Source: Thoreauomyces humboldtii
Taxonomy: Eukaryota; Chytridiomycota; Chytridiomycetes; Spizellomycetales; Powellomycetaceae
Assembly (NCBI GenBank): GCA_027596035.1
Contig: JADGJA010000307.1
Coordinates: 1-24,504, forward strand
Length of the DNA stretch: 24,504 nt
Direction: 5' to 3'
Position 1 is the first letter of the stretch. Each line of letters begins with the position of its first letter. The translations under genes and the position numbers were made by a program. The notes under the pieces were generated by a model, which was not told the DNA's origin, made no database searches, and saw only the letters and a program-made list of their open reading frames with translations. Shown here in pieces: positions 1 to 9,000 of this stretch.

Positions 1-192
1 AGTTGCAAGAAAGGCGGAAAGGAGGGACGACAGCCAGGCAGGACGACGTCGGGAGCGCCAGGTTCGCACGGGACGACCCAGCATACTGTACTGTACTGTA
101 CCTGTACAATACATGAACTTCCCTGCGATCTCTCCTCTTCTGCTCGGATGAGCTTTACATCGTAACTGCATTCCAGTCTCAACATATCTCCG

Positions 193-218
193 CCGTGCAA
201 TGATTCCGTGCAATGATT
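193..218. repeat. 13-bp perfect tandem duplication
   Basis: The 13-mer CCGTGCAATGATT occurs twice head to tail (193-205 and 206-218). It lies at the edge of the decayed ankyrin-like region and looks like a replication-slippage scar. No function is implied. Confidence 0.85.
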
Positions 219-239
219 GGCAGGAACGCGCCGGGATAT

Positions 240-530
240 GTTCGACAAGGGAGCGGAAACGCGCGGTCGCTGGTTTCCGTGGAAGGAGCGAGCTGGGACA
301 CACGGATTTCATAGTGATGGGTTAGCGTCCGGGGCGCATTGAAGGAACAGGCGTTCTGGATATGTGGAAGGAGCGACATGGGACGCCCGGATCTCGTCGC
401 GACGGCTAGCGTACGGACCGAATTCAAACCACAGGCAACCACGTGGCGGTTGCAGGCATGGAGCGGCTCAAGACGCCAGATATGTACGCCAATGAACTTC
501 GAAACGGGCGCAGTGTATCGTACAGCAGGA
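240..530 (+). pseudogene. Decayed ankyrin-like repeat gene fragment
   Basis: Read with frame changes, the plus strand gives fragments of the fungal 'GHVxVLDWWKxSGLxxxYxxxAMDxAS' ankyrin-like repeat: WKERAGTHGFHSDGLASGAH from about 280, GVLDMWKERHGTP from about 350, and GNHVAV..MERLKTPDMYANEL from about 435. The DNA shows it too: GTGGAAGGAGCG recurs at 279 and 364, 85 bp apart, close to the 87-bp period of the better-preserved repeats on the other strand at 995-1212. Stops and frameshifts break every frame, and no promoter or start can be assigned. I infer a dead relic of a multi-copy ankyrin family. The match is by eye and each unit is weak on its own, so chance similarity remains possible. 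Confidence 0.4.
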
Positions 531-869
531 GCTCAAGAGCGTAGCCGACTTTCATTCGCGCGACATCCGCTTGGCTTGCAGCGTATGCCAGGCCACTCCT
601 GACCCTTCGATCCTTCGCCGGGTACTAACTCCTTCAACTCGTCTGGTACATATCGCTAAGACTACGAGGTTATCAGCATCCATCAGGATGGAGGTGGTCC
701 AAAGTGCGTTTTGCCGAAACTCGACGCAAAACCGTGGAGATCGTCCGAACACCGGTCGATCTTGAAAGAATCATCCCAAGTCGTATTCCTAAGCGGGAAC
801 TGGACTCCTTTTGTCGCACGCATACGTTTTAAAAAAACGTAGTCCAAATCAAATCCTAACATTCGGTTC
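531..869. other. Gene-free stretch between two pseudogene remnants
   Basis: Only short overlapping ORFs on both strands are present, none with recognisable domains, splice structure or start context. It may be the fully decayed continuation of either flanking relic. An A-rich run is seen near 830-837. Confidence 0.5.
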
Positions 870-994
870 CGATCAGGGCAATCCAGTTGGTTTCCATCTA
901 TGATAAGGCTCTTTGACCGCGGATTTCAAGAGGAGCGGCGCCAGGCAGCTGAAGTGCCGAAATTGCCATGAACTGGCCTTGATTTGATACAGGT

Positions 995-1212
995 CGAGGC
1001 CGCTCGCCTTCCGCCAGTCGAGCACACCGACGTGACCGCGGCGGCTGGCGTCGTCCATCGCTTTGCGAGTGTAGCGCAGCTCAAGCCCGCTCGCCTTCCA
1101 CCAGTCGAGGACACCGACGTGCCCGTCTTCACAGGCGTTGTCCATCGCTTTGTGAGTGTAGCGCAGTTCGAGTCCGCTCGTTTCCCACCAGTCGAGCACA
1201 CAGTCGGCGTGA
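995..1212 (-). repeat. Ankyrin-like 29-residue repeats inside the kynureninase relic
   Basis: Three copies of an 87-bp unit start (plus-strand coordinate) at 1001, 1088 and 1175; the last is partial. On the minus strand each reads like GHVGVLDWWKASGLELRYT followed by RKAMDDASRR, open through all three units in one frame (within an ORF at 1289-873). The unit resembles the short ankyrin-like repeats that are expanded in many early-diverging fungi. Copies differ at few positions, so they look younger than the lesions around them. The block sits exactly where the kynureninase segment after GGIGGAYVNN should continue, and its frame differs from the kynureninase frame. Confidence 0.75.
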
Positions 1213-1401
1213 CGTTGTTTACGTATGCCCCGCCGATGCCGCCAGGTACCGCATTCAAACACTTGTATACGTACACTGTCCGATGGCAAGGAGTTACTGG
1301 TCAGCTTGCCGCATCAGGACTCTCGGCATAGGAACAAAACACTCACCCAGCAGGCAAATTCAACATCCCACTCATCCAGCTTGATGGGCACGTATCCCAC
1401 A

Positions 1402-1421
1402 GCGTGGGCGTGCGTGGGCGA
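1402..1421. repeat. 10-bp tandem duplication causing a frameshift
   Basis: GCGTGGGCGT is followed by GCGTGGGCGA, two adjacent 10-bp copies with one mismatch. Removing one copy rejoins the minus-strand reading DLAHA to VGYVPIKLDEWD, as expected for kynureninase, so the duplication is one of the inactivating lesions. Confidence 0.75.
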
Positions 1422-2109
1422 GGTCGTACCCGACCATGCATCCCTTCTTCTTCGCTGCCGCAACGATGATACTCAGCTCAAAAGCTGTCCTGTCTAGAAC
1501 TGTATGCCGCTGAAACACACAGCCGCAATCTCATCCCCATGTTTCGCGATAGTCTCCAAGATGTCCTTGGTAAGAGTGCCCAAAGCTTTCAGCTGCAGTG
1601 CGACGGGTACATCCAGCGGGACGGCCCCTTGCAGTTGCCAACCCATTTCCGACCGCATCCGATTCTCCCAAGGACGACACCACTGCTGCATATACATCGG
1701 CGCGATCGGACTGTTCCGAGCTCTCTTTGTCGCACCTTGCTCCCACTGCAACCAGTACAGATCCACCTTGCCCACTCAGTCATGTTCGAATGCCCGGTCG
1801 GGCAACCTCCTCGCCAACGATTCGCTCCACGACGACAAGGCGGCAAACCCGTTCCAAGTTACACAGATGCTTTGAGGGTCGAGAACGAGAGGGAAGCGAC
1901 ATCACCTGCCGCAGATGTCATTGCTTGTTGTGAGCGGTCTCGTTGCCGCGAGCTTGGTTGGAAGCACTGGTCATTGAACGTGATGGGTCAGAGTTATGGA
2001 TAATGCCAATCAGGAATGAATGACAAAGTCGCTGGGGTATACGCCGCAATGTCCGCTTCGTTGCCGGCACTATCATCTCTTCCTGTGGATTCATCCATCC
2101 GCTCGTCTC

Positions 2110-2290
2110 TCAGAGCGCCTTCTCGTACGCAGGTTTGGCGATGGCTCGCGCACGACAGCGGGCATACGACCATCGAAACACCCCGTAACCGCCTGCCGTC
2201 GTCACGCCGGCCACCAGGGCCATTCCTCCGGTGGAGCGAATCATCCCTGCGTTGGCTCCGCCGCGCTGTTGGAGATACGTCACGGTTAGT
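2110..2290 (-). CDS. Possible terminal exon of a small membrane protein
   Basis: On the minus strand an acceptor-like sequence (branch-like CTAAC, then CAACAG ending at 2266) precedes a short open frame reading RGGANAGMIRSTGGMALVAG, then VTTAGGYGVFRW and a basic tail ending at TGA (2112-2110). The hydrophobic core MALVAGVTTAGGYGVF could be one membrane helix, and a small inner-mitochondrial-membrane protein is conceivable. I could not find a convincing first exon: the ATG frame at about 2532-2430 does not join in frame. I do not recognise the family. It may be spurious or another relic. Confidence 0.18.
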
Positions 2291-3003
2291 TTCTGTAGTC
2301 TAAGGAAAACAAAGATAGGGAACCAAGATCACAGAACCTTTCGGAATACAGTAAATACAAAAGCTAGATGGAAAGAGGATGATGAACGCGTGTCAGCTGC
2401 TGGCGTTGATGCAGAGGTCCCACCCAACCCGAGAGCCTCACCAAAGAGTGCTGACGATGACCCTATGAGAGCAGCCTGGTCCCGGCACCGCTGCTCTTCC
2501 CTCGACTCTGCTGGCGGAACGAAAGATTCCATGCTGAAATAAGCACACGTGAGCTGCGTCGAGGAGAGTTCCTAGAATGGCGGCCAAAGTGAAGGCACCG
2601 AAATTCGGAAATGTTCGACAAAGGCTCCAGCTGTGCCACGTCGTCGTGTTGGCCGCAAGCCACACAGACCTCCATCACACCTCGCCTAGCACCTACTTGT
2701 AGCGCCATCCTCAACTCCCCCACCCATCAACCTCTTCGAACTTCCCCCGTCAGTCTCACCGCTTTTCCACTATACACCGCTCGCCTCCTTCTGTCTGTCC
2801 CTTCCCTCGCCTGCAGAAGAAAGCTCGTATCTTCTTACGGGAACGTCAAGCAGTCAAGGCGTCCTCTACCTGTGGGTCTACACGCGCGCGAGAAACCCTG
2901 CCGCCGTCTACTCCTTGCCGAACAAACCGAGCCCCCGGACACCTAGCAACCTCGCACCCTTACTTACGAGCACCGCGGGTCTCTCTTCCTCTTTCTTCGC
3001 GTT
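2291..3003 (+). promoter_or_regulatory. 5' flank and probable leader of the SED5-like gene
   Basis: No gene is supported. From about 2690 the plus strand becomes rich in pyrimidine runs (CTCCCCCACCC, CTCTCTTCCTCTTTCTT up to 2998), typical of fungal promoters and 5' leaders. Several upstream ATGs exist (for example 2577, 2611) in short frames without homology. No clear TATA box is seen. Confidence 0.4.
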
Positions 3004-4086
3004 ATGACCGTCAAAGACCGCACGGTGGAGTTCCAAGCCGCGGTGGAGTCGATACTCTCCCGGTCCGGTCCAGGCAGCGTCCTGCCCGCCGAACGGCACG
3101 GACTTCTGAGTCCCAACGGAGGCAATCACGCTCCACAGACCAAATCCGAGTTCGCGCGTCTTTCGGCCGGCATCGGTCGCGAGATCAACACGACCGTCTC
3201 CAAACTCCAGAAGCTCGCTCGTCTCGCGAAACGCAAGACGCTGTTCGACGATCGACCCGTCGAGATCAACGAGCTCATCTACATCATCAAGCAGGACATT
3301 GCTAAGATCAACCAGCAGATCTTGCAGTTGTCGGCTTGGATGAGGAAGCATGGAACAGGCACTGCCGGCGGAAACGCTCCCGCGAGGGGGAGTGGTGGAC
3401 CGCAGGTCGATCCAGCCACCAACAAGCAGGTCCGTGAACATTCCACCAACGTCATCACAAGTTTGCAGAGCAAACTAGCGACCACCAGCAACGAGTTCAA
3501 AAACATCCTCGAGATCCGCACCGAGAACATGAAGGAGCAGAAGAGCAGACGAGACCAGTACTCTTCCTTCTCGGGCGGACCGGCGCCTTCGTCCACCGGT
3601 CCGGGAGCGGGAGGGATCATGGGAGGAGGTGGTGGGGGTGGTCCAGGAGCGGGTGACTCTCCGCTCTACAATCCTCAAGGACGGTCGTCCACTCCCAACG
3701 GTCAGCTTCCGCCCGGCGACGGTCAAGTCGTCATCGACTTTGGCGGTGTTGGCGGACAGCAACAACAGCAACAACAACAGCTCGTGCCCACCTCCCAAGC
3801 CATCAACATGGAGATCATCGAGTCACGGTCACAGGCCATCGAGTCGATCGAATCGACCATCGCCGAGCTCGGTCAGATATATCAGAACTTTGCGTCAATG
3901 GTCGCAAGCCAACGCGAGATGGTTCAAAGGATCGACGAGAACGTGCTGGACATTGAGATGAACGTCGAGGGAGCTCACTCCCAGCTACTCAAGTACTATC
4001 AGAACATAAGTAGCAATCGATGGCTCATGATCAAGGTCTTTGCCGTCCTCATCGTATTCTTCATGATGTTCGTCCTCATGACCTGA
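3004..4086 (+). CDS. SED5/syntaxin-5-like Golgi t-SNARE
   Basis: Qa-SNARE of the cis-Golgi, mediating ER-to-Golgi and intra-Golgi vesicle fusion. The protein has 360 residues in one exon. The N-terminus MTVKDRTVEF carries the D-R-T-x-E-F peptide that binds the SM protein Sly1 in Sed5/syntaxin 5. An Habc-type helical region follows (about 58-180, including EINTTVSKLQKLARLAKRKT and EINELIYIIKQDIAKIN). A low-complexity linker (about 190-265) has a Gly run and an eight-Gln tract at 252-259. The SNARE helix spans about 272-335 with the zero-layer Gln in IYQNF. A C-terminal anchor starts after Trp340 (LMIKVFAVLIVFFMMFVLM). Length and order fit the family (yeast Sed5 is about 340 residues). The start is chosen because the Sly1 peptide begins there and a pyrimidine-rich leader precedes it. 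The lack of introns contrasts with the next two genes. Confidence 0.95.
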   Translation: MTVKDRTVEFQAAVESILSRSGPGSVLPAERHGLLSPNGGNHAPQTKSEFARLSAGIGREINTTVSKLQKLARLAKRKTLFDDRPVEINELIYIIKQDIAKINQQILQLSAWMRKHGTGTAGGNAPARGSGGPQVDPATNKQVREHSTNVITSLQSKLATTSNEFKNILEIRTENMKEQKSRRDQYSSFSGGPAPSSTGPGAGGIMGGGGGGGPGAGDSPLYNPQGRSSTPNGQLPPGDGQVVIDFGGVGGQQQQQQQQLVPTSQAINMEIIESRSQAIESIESTIAELGQIYQNFASMVASQREMVQRIDENVLDIEMNVEGAHSQLLKYYQNISSNRWLMIKVFAVLIVFFMMFVLMT

Positions 4087-4419
4087 GGTTTTCCGACTAC
4101 AACCTTCATATACCTTATCACGCACATCAACAAATGCACTTTTCAGGAGACGCAACGCATCATCCTGCTCCAGACCCTCCTGACACAACCTGACCATTCG
4201 CTCCTCCCCCTTTTTCTCTCAACCTATTTCGATAATATACAATTCGCCGGCGTTTCCCACGGGCCCCTTTAGGAGAATGCGAAAGAGTAGCCAGACGGCC
4301 ACAAGGGGCAAGCCGTCGTACACTCTATCGAAGCGGCCTTGATTGAGCGCCCGCACTCTGAATTATCACTGAAGAAGGCTCTGCCATTCCACATCGTCTA
4401 CGTACACAGAAATCTAACC
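4087..4419. other. Convergent intergenic region (SED5-like / FHA 3' ends)
   Basis: No coding signal. The two flanking genes converge here, so it should hold both 3' untranslated regions and polyadenylation sites. A-rich and T-rich patches occur near 4110-4135 and 4208-4240. No distinct terminator structure is identified. Confidence 0.6.
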
Positions 4420-5840
4420 TCATTCTGGCGTGGCCGGCGGTGGATCTGAAATTGGAGTATTGTCAATGGCCGCGCCCTCAACGTCACGCAAACGAAGTAC
4501 CATAGCCGTAACCTCGAAAACTTACATGGCGGCGGGTCTCCCGGTGTCGAAGCAGACAAGAGATTTGGGGAAAGGACACCGCTAGGTCCAACGTTCATGG
4601 TACCAGCACTGGATAGACTTGTTATGCTCACGACGCTTGTTGCTCGACTCCTGGGAAGCATCGGCGCGAACGAGTCGACCGTCTCATGTTCGGGTATGGC
4701 TGTATCGGAGCGGGTCATGGACGGACGACGGGAGTTCGACAACGATGTCCGCGGAGCGTAGAGTTGTGAAGATGGGATTGCTGCTGGGTATGAAAGGTTG
4801 CTCGAGTCAGATGCGAGGGGTCCGTTGGCTGGGGATGAGGTGATAGTTTGAATGCGACTGATTGTGCCTGGAGTTCGGGAGCGTGCGAGGTCACGTAGGC
4901 GTTTGAGGGGATGATCGAGACCGGCTGTCAGGCTCGACCAGAGGAGGTTGAACTCTTCGTCGACGGCGGCTTGTACTTGAGGGTTTGAACTGAAGTCGCT
5001 GTTTATGTTTCGAGAGGTTAGCACTTCTCGAGCTTGGCCCTGTGGTCATCAAGGAGTAAACCGTACATGTACTGATCGTTCTCGCTGTTCTCGAACCGCG
5101 CGAGATCGAGACTGCTGTCGTGGGATCCGAGCCTCTCACGGATGCCGGCCTTTGTCCCAAAAGCGACTCGAAGCACCACACTTTGATGAATTACTGATTG
5201 GGCGAGAGCCCACCTCGTTAATGGAAGCTTCCTCGTTTTCACTATCAAGTTCTGAAACTCACCTCCATTCACTTCACAATCTTCGCCTAGTCTAAGCACA
5301 TCGCCGTTGTGGACCTGGACACGCGTGCTCTCCATGCCTTGCGGACTCAGGCGCTTCGAGTTCAGAAACGTCCCGCTGCAGATTTCCGCACTTGGGTCAA
5401 TAAGACTGCCCATATTCTCAAAACAACAGAAGCGCCCAATCACCTTGAACTTTTGGTATCTTGCACGTACAGCTACACATGCACGCAATGAGATTCAGCT
5501 CCTGCACTCCTCATGATCGGCCTCTCCTCCTACCTTTCCGTCCTGGAACGCCATGAGCGCATGCTGTCGACTTACGACCTTGCTGGCAAACTTCAAGTTC
5601 GTCAGGCTGGGCTCGTCTTTGTCAAGGAGACGTCCTATCAGGACGCTGCTCTCAATGTTGACGATGCGGCGATTCTGTCCAGCCTGTACATTGATGGGAA
5701 TGAAGGAAACGAGGAAAGGGTGTTCGGCTACGTTAAGAGATAGAAACACAGGGACCGGTCAGCTAGGCTGCATATCTAAGCGCTGTACGAGGTGTAAGGG
5801 AGGACGTACATACTCCACTCGTTTCTTGTGGATCAAACAT
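4420..5840 (-). CDS. FHA-domain protein, SLMAP/Far9-Far10 (Vps64) type
   Basis: Phosphothreonine-binding FHA protein. The domain resembles SLMAP/Far9/Far10/Vps64, subunits of the STRIPAK phosphatase-kinase complex; membership is inferred. My model has seven exons: 5840-5810, 5727-5534, 5472-5444, 5375-5263, 5193-5073, 4998-4526, 4445-4420, giving 328 residues in frame to TGA. ATG 5840 sits in CCACCATG, an ideal context. The FHA domain covers residues about 35-140: I-G-R at 41-43, S-R-Q-H at 63-66, then LYVQDTKSSSGTFLN (76-90), KRLSP, HNGDVLRLGEDC and HQSVVLRV. The DTKSSSGTFLN-RLSP pattern is the hallmark of this subfamily. The rest (about 165-328) is Ser/Pro-rich and looks disordered. I see no C-terminal membrane anchor, which several Far9/10/SLMAP proteins have. 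Exon 3 is only 29 nt. Exon 5 may instead end at 5067 (adds two residues). Confidence 0.85.
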
Positions 5841-6014
5841 GGTGGCTGCTGCTGGTTATTGCTGTTGCAAAGCGTAAACTGTGAAGAACCAAGGACGAGC
5901 AAGACATATGCTTACGCTTGTTATATTTCTTTTTCGGACAGCAACGCGCGAGGCCTGCGAGCCGGCAATCTCGCTACCCTCGCAGGTGATCCCACCAGAC
6001 GATTAGTTTGAACA
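5841..6014. promoter_or_regulatory. Compact divergent promoter (FHA / WD40)
   Basis: Only 174 bp separate the two divergent start codons. The segment holds an AT-rich patch (TTATATTTCTTTTT, about 5921-5935) and an inverted repeat with 8-bp perfect arms, CCTGCGAG at 5954-5961 and CTCGCAGG at 5979-5986, separated by 17 bp. Both genes must share control elements here, and co-expression is a reasonable inference. Confidence 0.65.
5954..5986. repeat. Inverted repeat in the divergent promoter
   Basis: The arms CCTGCGAG and CTCGCAGG are perfect reverse complements around a 17-bp spacer. It is a candidate dimeric transcription-factor site or a short hairpin in the WD40 leader. It lies 29 bp upstream of the WD40 start codon. 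Confidence 0.6.
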
Positions 6015-9000
6015 ATGGAATACCGGCAGACATTCGGCGAAGGCCATACAAAACCCATCTTATGTTTGCAGTACAATCCTTACCGTAGGGAGCTTTACAG
6101 TGGCGGAGAAGGTGAGTACCGGATTTCGGACAGCTATCGGCAGCTCGTTGATAAGATAGTTCGCAGATGCCATCATTCGAGTCTTCGAAGAGACAGGGAA
6201 GCTCATAGGAACGCTCAATGAGCATGCTGGGTGGATCACCGGGCTGCTGTATTGGTACGCGGGCAAGATCTAGCAGGAGGGCACAGGGCGCCGGCGGATG
6301 AAAGTGTTGAACGGCTGGCCTTCCCACAGCAAAGATTACAAAACCCTGTTTTCGTGTGCCATCGACGGCATGCTGATTGCTTGGGGTGCGAACGGCAAGC
6401 CTTTGCAGAAAGTGGAGGTACATTCCTACGCTCAACTGCGTTTTGTGTCGCTATTCTAACTATCCGTGATGACCCCCCCTTGCCGCACATGAACAGACCG
6501 GAACGCCCATTTACTCGTTGGCTTACAACTCTCGTCGCCAGCAGATCATGGTCGGCTGCAGCAAAGAAGTCCGGGTCTTCCAGCTCATCAACGTCGAGGA
6601 TACGCATGGTGGTAGCGGTGAACTTATGGAAACGAGATCCATCTCTTGCGGAGAGCACACCGATCTCGTTACTTGCATCGTTTCAGCGGAAGGAAGATTT
6701 TACTCTGCCGGGTAAGCAGCTCACATGCCGGCGTTGTCAGATTCTACCACTGACCAGCAAGTCTGCGATTGAAATAGGTACGATCGGAAGCTGGTCATCT
6801 ACGACATTCCGCATCACGGGAACCTCAAGCTGCGGGTATCGTATGTCCTCCCGGAAGCCCATGACGCTGCAATCTCCTGCATGATTTACGGAAAAGACCT
6901 GGACAACAGCTGGTATCAACTTTGCGGAGCTTCTCTGTGCTCTTTATCGTGCCTGACAGCTGTTTAGGCTGATTACAGGCTCTTTCGATTGCTCTGTGAA
7001 ATTATGGTCGTTGGATGGAAACCTATTACAGCGGTTTGATGGACTGAGGTAAGTTATCTTTCCCTCGATTCATGGGTGCAAAAGGTACTCACCAAATTGA
7101 TTCTCAAAAGCGACACGGTCACATCACTGTGCTATGTCGCTCCAACGCAAACACTCTGGATCACCGCAAATTCACATACACCAATAGTATATGACCCAAA
7201 GAGTGGCATTAACGTATGTCGAGTACTACCCGCTCGCCCCCCGCCTCCCAGGCTGACCACGATCTTCGAAACAGGTCTCCGACTTCGTGAGGACGGGCGA
7301 CGATGTCACACATCAAATAGGAGGTCTGGCCTACAAGTATCTGCTCTATGCGGAGGAGGTCAAGCAGGTGTGGGGTGCTACGAATCGAAAGGGGATTGTG
7401 GTGTGGAAGCACAATCCGACGTCAGCGCTCAACATTCTACCCGGCCATACGGATGTCGTGGAATGCTTGACCTTTAGTAAGCCACCATGCCAACAGAGAG
7501 TTCTGCCCGGTCAGAAAGGCAGCTGATTTTTTTTTTTTGGTCGGTTAGCTTCGAAGGAGCCGCTCCTGATATTCAGTGGCGGCGACGATGGCATTATTCG
7601 AAAGTGGGAGCGGTTGCAACTCAATGCGTTTATGTACAGGTGAGGAAAGAATCCGGCAAGCTCGCTTAAAGTACGATGTGCTAACTCGACGTGCGAACTT
7701 GCCAGCAAAGAGACGCTCTTCGTTCCTCGCGAGGAGAAGAAAGAGGAGGAACCCCTCCTCTACACCTTCACCAAGAATCCCGAAGAGCGACGGAAGAAGC
7801 AAGCAGCACTGCACAAGCGCGTGTCTGCCAAGCTCCACCGCTGGGAACGCACCGAGGAGGATCCAGGAGCGGGATTGGTACTAACAAAGGAGGCGCACCG
7901 ACAGCTGAAGAAGAAGGACCGAGAAATAGATCCAGGCGACAAGGTGCTTAAGCATCATAGAAAGCGAATGGAAGAGTTCGAGCACGCCCAGGAAGGCTTG
8001 AGAAGACGAGGCCCGGACGGCGAAAGTGCTAAGCCTGCGAGGCCTGGAGTAGTCGCACTGCTTTATTACGAGGATTTGGATATCTTGATTTCGGGATATA
8101 CCGACAGCAAGATTCGTAAGTCGGCGTATGTGACAAGTAAATGCTCCGGCATAGGAGCGCTGAAGACTCACTCACTCGCTGCTGCAGACATTTGGGGCTA
8201 CAATGAGGAGGTGGTGCGATTCGTGCCAGACGATCCGAATGACAAGGACGGAATAGACCCCGGCATGCGAGGAGACGGAGTTACCAACCGCGTCGCTGGC
8301 ATGTCCTTAAAATACACGCTCGAGGAGCACAAAGACGCCGTGACCGGTATCGCATGCTTTCAACGAGATGGGATCCACTGGCTGGTAATATCATATTCCT
8401 CCTCGATCAATTGGTTGGCGAGTCAATGCTGACGCTCCCTTTCCGTCAGCTCACAACTGGTTTTGACCGTCGGATATGCGTTTGGGAATACACGACTCCG
8501 TACAACGTTTTCCAGAAGCGAGACATATTCCGTGCAGCGCAGAGCGGCTTCGGTCGAGAAGAGCTCGCTGCGGATGGCATCATCCTGGACTTGGAGTACT
8601 GTCCGGATCGAAACGAGTTTGGGTATGCCTCGGCTGACAGGATGGCATACATCCGACGATTTTCGCCGAAGGGGTCCGAGATGGTGCTGCTGGCAGTGCT
8701 GCAGGGACATGATGCCGAAGTCACTCAGGTAGGTTCAGCTTCACCGCTTTTTCGGTTCTATGAGAGACATCAGCCTGACATTGTCACCAACAAACTGCTT
8801 AGATAAAGTGGAGCAGATGCAACCATCAGTGGATAACCGGATCCGAGGATCGCACCATCCGAATTTGGCCAGCCGACGGTATCCCTTGCCTGCGTATCAT
8901 CAACAACGACGCTCCCGTTACCGCCATGTGTGTGGATAATCTGAATGGAAGCATCATTACGGGATCGAGAGACAAGGCAATTCGCGTGTTTGATCCTGAC

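Larger units (their letters stand above)
870..1880 (-). pseudogene. Kynureninase pseudogene (BNA5-like)
   Basis: Minus-strand pieces line up in order with kynureninase, the PLP enzyme that cleaves kynurenine or 3-hydroxykynurenine in tryptophan catabolism and NAD synthesis. They are VVVERIVGEEVA (about 1850-1810), MTEW..VDLYWLQ (about 1795-1745), LTKDILETIAKHGDEIAAVC with FSGIQF (to 1497), TGQL, KKGCMVGYDLAHA, VGYVPIKLDEWDVEFACW, then after an intron-like gap (1346-1276, GTGAGT..CAG with a GCTGAC branch site) YKCLNAVPGGIGGAYVNN, which holds the PLP-lysine region. Lesions: TAG (1496-1494) replaces the Tyr of the YTGQ motif, a 1-nt frameshift follows it, a 10-bp tandem duplication at 1402-1421 breaks LAHA-VGY, and a 2-nt TA gain precedes YKCLN. 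An ankyrin-like block at 995-1212 replaces the next part. A C-terminal piece (YQI, then MAISALQLPG) resumes at about 990-930. The N-terminus is not found. The gene cannot make an intact enzyme. Confidence 0.72.

Noticed and set aside
873..1289. A functional 138-residue ankyrin protein
   Set aside because: Only the middle is repeat-like. Both ends read through kynureninase DNA out of frame, so the ORF is an accident of the chimera.
2577..2699. Small plus-strand ORF starting MAAKVKAPKFGNVRQ
   Set aside because: It is about 40 codons, unsupported by splicing or homology, and lies in the SED5-like upstream region; more likely an upstream ORF or noise.
2908..3441. 177-residue antisense ORF over the start of the SED5-like gene
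   Set aside because: It is opposite a confident coding exon and has no domain.
5495..5749. FHA gene starting inside exon 2 at 5749
   Set aside because: That codon is GTG. A first exon with ATG at 5840 in an ideal context joins in frame through a GTACGT donor.
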